From Bacteroidota bacterium (lineage in GTDB: Bacteria > Bacteroidota > Bacteroidia > Bacteroidales > UBA1556): 7,934 bases of DNA. Both the position numbers and the translations under genes were made by a program. Each line of letters opens with the position of its first letter. The first letter of the stretch is position 1. The DNA is taken from positions 1 through 7,934 of the forward strand of contig QMPB01000177.1 of the NCBI GenBank assembly GCA_003648395.1. Reading direction: 5' to 3'. Below the pieces are notes generated by a model. The model was not told the DNA's origin. It searched no databases and saw only the letters and a list, made by a program, of their open reading frames with translations. Shown here piece after piece: positions 5,295-7,934 of this stretch.

Positions 5295-6818
5295 ATGTTT
5301 ATATTAATGGTAATTATTTTTGTTCTTGGCTATATGGCAATAGCGTTAGAACATCCGTTGAAGCTGGATAAAGCAGCATCAGCATTAGCAATTGGTACAC
5401 TTACTTGGGCTATCTATGCATTAAATAGTGTTGATATTCTAAATTTAGGATTTAGTGTAAATTGGAATGAATTAGTCAATGGCTACAGTCTAGATGCTGA
5501 GCAAACTAAAGAAGTAGCAAACCACTTTGTAAAGCATGAGTTAGGTCATCATCTATCAGAAATTGCTGAAATTCTTTTCTTCCTTTTAGGAGCAATGACT
5601 ATTGTTGAAACTATAGATCAACATCAAGGGTTTAAGTTAATTACTGATAAAATTACTACAAAGAAAAAAGTAAATTTACTTTGGATTCTTAGTATTTTAA
5701 CTTTCTTTATGTCAGCAGCACTTGACAACCTTACTACTACTATTGTAATGGTAACATTGCTTAAAAAGCTTATTGACGATAAAGAAACAAGATGGTTCTT
5801 TGCTAGTATTATTGTAATAGCGGCAAATGCTGGTGGAGCATGGTCTCCAATTGGTGACGTTACAACTATTATGCTATGGATTGGTGGACAGATTACTGCA
5901 GTTAATGTTATTAAAATGGTATTTTTACCAAGTTTAGTAGCTTTGGTAGCTCCTTTATTAATCCTTACCTTTACTCAAAAAGGAAATGTTACTACTCCTG
6001 AAAACGATGGTAAAACAAAAATATTTACAACTAGTAAAGAACAATTATTATTCCTTCTAGTTGGAGTAGGTGCTCTATTATTTGTACCCGTATTTAAAAC
6101 CGTGACTCACCTACCTCCATATATGGGCATGTTATTAGGTTTAAGTGTAATTTGGGCTCTTAGTGAGATTCTTAACCGCAAACGCGACGATGAAGCAACA
6201 CATCACTTAGCTGTTTCTAATGTACTTAAAAAGGTTGATATCCCTACTATACTATTTTTCTTAGGAATACTTTCGGCTGTTGCTTCATTGCAATCTGCAG
6301 GTCACCTTTCTATTGTATCTAAATGGTTAGATAATGTAACAGGTCAAAATATATACTTGATAGATACTGCAATTGGATTGTTATCATCAATAGTAGATAA
6401 TGTACCTTTAGTTGCTGGTTCAATGGGAATGTATGAAATTGCTCATGCTGGTACTTTTGGAGTTGATGGTGTTTTCTGGGAATTATTAGCATATACAGCT
6501 GGTACAGGTGGAAGTATTTTAATCATTGGTTCTGCTGCTGGTGTAGCTGCAATGGGTATGGAAAAGATTGACTTTGTATGGTATATGAAAAAGATTAGTT
6601 TACTTGCAATGGTGGGTTATTTCGCTGGTATTGGAACATACTATTTACAAGAAATGGTATTAGGTGCTGATCAGCATGTTGAAGAAATTCAACATGTAAT
6701 TGAGGTTCCTGACCATATTATTGATGTCCCTGCAGGAACTCATATTAAACTTGAAAGTGAAATGTTTTTAAAACTACGTAAGCCATCTGAAAGCAATTCA
6801 GAAGCGCACGCAGAGTAG
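5295..6818 (+). CDS. nhaD: NhaD-family sodium/proton antiporter
   Basis: This inner-membrane protein of 507 residues exchanges cytoplasmic Na+ (and probably Li+) for external protons, supporting salt and alkali tolerance. It belongs to the ion-transporter (ArsB/CitM-like) superfamily. Family marks are EHPLKLDKAASA at 19-30, HELGHHLSEIAEILFFLLGA at 81-100, and the two inverted structural halves, each with an Asp-Asn pair in a broken helix: LDNLTTT at 143-149 with NAGGAWSPIGDVTT at 178-191, then VDNVPLVAGS at 367-376 with GTGGSILIIGSAAG at 403-416. About a dozen hydrophobic segments are evident. After the last membrane span (to about 450) is a polar tail of about 55 residues with tandem HVIEVP (467-472) and HIIDVP (474-479), which I do not know from other NhaD proteins. 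The ATG follows the promoter leader and no Shine-Dalgarno sequence is seen; Met5 is an alternative start. Confidence 0.95.
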   Translation: MFILMVIIFVLGYMAIALEHPLKLDKAASALAIGTLTWAIYALNSVDILNLGFSVNWNELVNGYSLDAEQTKEVANHFVKHELGHHLSEIAEILFFLLGAMTIVETIDQHQGFKLITDKITTKKKVNLLWILSILTFFMSAALDNLTTTIVMVTLLKKLIDDKETRWFFASIIVIAANAGGAWSPIGDVTTIMLWIGGQITAVNVIKMVFLPSLVALVAPLLILTFTQKGNVTTPENDGKTKIFTTSKEQLLFLLVGVGALLFVPVFKTVTHLPPYMGMLLGLSVIWALSEILNRKRDDEATHHLAVSNVLKKVDIPTILFFLGILSAVASLQSAGHLSIVSKWLDNVTGQNIYLIDTAIGLLSSIVDNVPLVAGSMGMYEIAHAGTFGVDGVFWELLAYTAGTGGSILIIGSAAGVAAMGMEKIDFVWYMKKISLLAMVGYFAGIGTYYLQEMVLGADQHVEEIQHVIEVPDHIIDVPAGTHIKLESEMFLKLRKPSESNSEAHAE

Positions 6819-6835
6819 TTTGCATAATAATTAAG

Positions 6836-6876
6836 CAATAATAGGCTCGCTTTATTAAGTGAGCCTATTGTTTTTT
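6836..6876 (+). terminator. Terminator of nhaD
   Basis: AATAGGCTC (6840-6848) pairs with GAGCCTATT (6861-6869). The stem continues inward through a G-T wobble and CTT/AAG to a TATT loop, giving 13 paired positions. After one G comes a run of six T (6871-6876). It lies 22 nt after the nhaD stop. Confidence 0.9.
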
Positions 6877-6979
6877 AATCAAGTTAGAACAATATATATA
6901 ACTTAATTAATTGATAACTAAGATTTAAACTAGTAAAAAAAAATATTAGTTTTCATTTAATTAAAAGAAAAAAAGAATG

Positions 6980-6987
6980 TATATTTG
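6980..6987 (+). promoter_or_regulatory. -7 box of rplS
   Basis: TATATTTG, followed by C, matches TAnnTTTG. TTTA lies 20 nt upstream (6956-6959) in place of the usual TTTG. Transcription should start near 6994, giving a leader of about 33 nt. A small CCTT-TTT-AAGG stem at 6992-7002 straddles that start and is probably too short to be a ribosomal-protein leader structure. Confidence 0.55.
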
Positions 6988-7026
6988 CACTCCTTTTTAA
7001 GGGTAAGAAATATTAAAAATTAGATA

Positions 7027-7386
7027 ATGATGGGTAAAGCAGATATAATTAATTTCGTCGAGAACGAATTTGTTGATCGTAAAGAGTTTCCAGCTTTCAA
7101 AGCGGGAGATACTATTAAAGTAACATATAAGATTAAAGAAGGCGATAAAGAGCGTTTACAGAGTTTCCAAGGTGTTGTAATCCAACGCAAAGGTTCTAAA
7201 AATACTGAAACATTTACTGTTCGTAAGATTAGTGGTGGTATTGGTGTTGAGCGTATATTCCCTTTTGCATCTCCAATGATTGAAACTGTAGAAGTTATGA
7301 AACATGGAGTTGTTCGTAGAGCTAGAATTTTCTATCTACGTGGTCTTAAAGGTAAAAAAGCTCGTATCAAAGAAGCTAGACGATAG
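7027..7386 (+). CDS. rplS: 50S ribosomal protein L19 (bL19)
   Basis: bL19 lies at the 30S-50S subunit interface. The 119-residue sequence has the family's normal length and hallmarks: an N-terminal helix ([17 protein letters not shown]), [16 protein letters not shown], the conserved core [11 protein letters not shown] at 48-58, [17 protein letters not shown], and a basic C-terminus with [20 protein letters not shown]. Two ATG codons stand in tandem at 7027 and 7030 and either could be used. No Shine-Dalgarno sequence precedes them. It stands alone between two terminators, not in the rpsP-rimM-trmD-rplS operon familiar from proteobacteria; a stand-alone rplS is unremarkable in this phylum. Confidence 0.98.
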   Translation: MMGKADIINFVENEFVDRKEFPAFKAGDTIKVTYKIKEGDKERLQSFQGVVIQRKGSKNTETFTVRKISGGIGVERIFPFASPMIETVEVMKHGVVRRARIFYLRGLKGKKARIKEARR

Positions 7387-7407
7387 TCCACTTCTTTTTA
7401 AGATATT

Positions 7408-7446
7408 AAAAAGACTGTATTGCTTAGCGATACAGTCTTTTTTTTT
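7408..7446 (+). terminator. Terminator of rplS
   Basis: AAAAAGACTGTAT (7408-7420) pairs with ATACAGTCTTTTT (7430-7442), with an inner GC pair closing a short loop. The T run continues to 7446. It lies 21 nt after the rplS stop, and its T run ends only 2 nt before the next gene's -7 box. Confidence 0.93.
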
Positions 7447-7448
7447 GA

Positions 7449-7456
7449 TAATTTTG
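7449..7456 (+). promoter_or_regulatory. -7 box of the 79-residue protein gene
   Basis: TAATTTTG, followed by C, matches TAnnTTTG and would start transcription near 7463, 13 nt before the ATG at 7476. The -33 region would fall inside the hairpin of the rplS terminator and shows no TTTG. The box supports the upstream ATG (7476) over the in-frame ATG at 7524, but only modestly. Confidence 0.45.
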
Positions 7457-7475
7457 CAAATCAAGTAATTCTAAA

Positions 7476-7715
7476 ATGAAAGAGCTATTAACAATTAAAA
7501 ACTACATTTACGGAAAAGGTATAATGAGCAAACTCTATGAAAACCCATTCTACCTACTTGGTACTCATAAGGGGAAAGCTTTTAAAATATATTTTAAGAA
7601 ACCAAAAACTGATTATAAGTCCAAAAAGAAATCCACTCCACAACTTACCCTCGAGATTGCAGGAAAAACGTTAACGGTGAAACATCATAGAAATATTCCA
7701 TCTATGATCAATTAG
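7476..7715 (+). CDS. Small basic hypothetical protein
   Basis: I do not recognise this 79-residue protein. It is strongly basic, with a lysine-rich middle (KKPKTDYKSKKKS at 41-53) between two strand-like stretches (NPFYLLGTHKGKAFKIYF at 23-40 and QLTLEIAGKTLTVKHH at 56-71). There is no signal peptide, no membrane segment and no cysteine. It could start at 7476, about 13 nt after a predicted transcription start, or at Met17 (7524), which would give 63 residues. It has its own -7 box, follows the rplS terminator and ends before a repeat/terminator hairpin. Size and charge would allow nucleic-acid binding, but that is only a guess, and it may be a fast-evolving orphan or a fragment of a larger gene. 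Confidence 0.55.
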   Translation: MKELLTIKNYIYGKGIMSKLYENPFYLLGTHKGKAFKIYFKKPKTDYKSKKKSTPQLTLEIAGKTLTVKHHRNIPSMIN

Positions 7716-7730
7716 GAATTTGGAATTAAG

Positions 7731-7794
7731 AAAAAGCCCATCATACTGAGTGATTTTTCCTAAGAAAAATCGTACCGAAGTAAGACAGGCTTTT
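7731..7794. terminator. Bidirectional terminator-like hairpin formed by the repeat
   Basis: AAAAGCC (7732-7738) can pair with GGCTTTT (7788-7794) around the palindromic repeat, whose own inner stem GATTTTTC/GAAAAATC (7752-7759 and 7764-7771) is perfect. The whole structure has A/T flanks and lies between convergent genes (stops at 7715 and 7818), so it probably ends both transcripts. Confidence 0.6.
7736..7790 (+). repeat. Palindromic intergenic repeat, copy 2
   Basis: GCCCATCATACTGAGTG (7736-7752) and GTACCGAAG (7772-7780) flank the perfect inverted repeat GATTTTTC-CTAA-GAAAAATC. Apart from one base (GCCCATC here, GCCCCTC there), the left flank matches the minus-strand reading of the element at 68-136, and the right flank is identical. 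The inner stem is shorter and different. The two copies are in opposite orientation about 7.6 kb apart. Confidence 0.65.
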
Positions 7795-7817
7795 CTGTAT
7801 CTACGTGTATTTATATA

Positions 7818-7934
7818 CTAGGAATTCAAATACTCCAAAGTATATAATGCAGCATTAGTACCATCACCAACTGCAGTTGTAACTTGTCGGAATGATTTAT
7901 GAATATTATCACCTGCCGCATAAACTCCTTTTAA
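7818..7934 (-). CDS. trxB: Thioredoxin reductase-like flavoprotein, C-terminal end (partial)
   Basis: Only the last 38 residues are in the window; the start lies beyond the right edge. They read GVYAAGDNIHKSFRQVTTAV and then GDGTNAALYTLEYL, the typical C-terminal FAD-contacting segment of thioredoxin reductases (GVFAAGDxxxxxxRQxxxAxGDGxxAA). Here G and D of AAGD bind the FAD phosphate, and RQ followed by a helix completes the site. The enzyme would pass electrons from NADPH through FAD to thioredoxin in the cytoplasm. A related flavoprotein such as AhpF, or a ferredoxin-NADP reductase of the same fold, cannot be excluded because the redox-active CxxC part is outside the window. It converges on the 79-residue gene. 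Confidence 0.85.
   Translation of the reverse strand, partial: LKGVYAAGDNIHKSFRQVTTAVGDGTNAALYTLEYLNS

Noticed and set aside
5092..5295. 67-codon minus-strand open frame (Lys/Asn/Phe/Ile-rich)
   Set aside because: Low-complexity AT-driven composition; it covers the nhaD promoter and leader, its start codon overlaps the nhaD ATG, and no promoter box fits it.
6988..7026. Possible ribosomal-protein leader (autoregulatory) RNA before rplS
   Set aside because: L19 leaders have been proposed in Flavobacteria, but here the leader is only about 33 nt and its one small hairpin (6992-7002) straddles the predicted transcription start, so no structured motif can be supported by eye.
1..7934. CRISPR array, tRNA, rRNA, insertion sequence or prophage genes
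   Set aside because: No regularly spaced direct repeats, no cloverleaf or CCA-ended stem set, no rRNA-like sequence and no transposase or integrase reading frames were found on either strand.

Overview
The window looks like AT-rich chromosomal DNA from a free-living member of the Bacteroidota, probably marine or otherwise saline. The evidence is: a large secreted protein with a type IX secretion (Por) C-terminal sorting domain; Bacteroidota-type -7 boxes (TAnnTTTG) in front of every gene whose start lies in the window, with no Shine-Dalgarno sequences; an NhaD-type sodium/proton antiporter; and a single-chain iron-sulfur serine dehydratase. I cannot name a genus.

Layout from left to right. 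At 1-239 there is a strong hairpin terminator for a gene outside the window, one copy of a palindromic intergenic repeat, and a 33-nt pyrimidine tract. L-serine dehydratase lies at 240-1448 (-). A divergent 61-residue CxxC/CxxH protein lies at 1629-1814 (+). Convergent to it is a HigA-like XRE antitoxin at 1900-2190 (-). Directly upstream of the antitoxin, and overlapping its start, is a 41-codon frame that reads like the beginning of a HigB toxin and appears to be a decayed, internally deleted toxin gene. A hairpin repeat and a terminator follow. A 780-residue FG-GAP/VCBS-repeat secreted protein lies at 2566-4908 (-). A 386-nt divergent promoter region separates it from NhaD at 5295-6818 (+). 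Then come ribosomal protein L19 (rplS, 7027-7386, +), an unrecognised 79-residue basic protein (7476-7715, +), a second copy of the palindromic repeat that also forms a terminator-like hairpin, and the C-terminal end of a thioredoxin-reductase-like flavoprotein (7818-7934, -) running off the right edge.

The genes do not form an operon or pathway. Each has its own promoter-like box and most have their own hairpin terminator, so this reads as a row of independent housekeeping and accessory genes: amino-acid catabolism, ion homeostasis, translation, redox, and a secreted surface or extracellular protein. I do not see a new multi-gene system. The most interesting items are the orphaned antitoxin with its toxin remnant, the inverted pair of palindromic repeats at the two ends of the window, and the small uncharacterised proteins.
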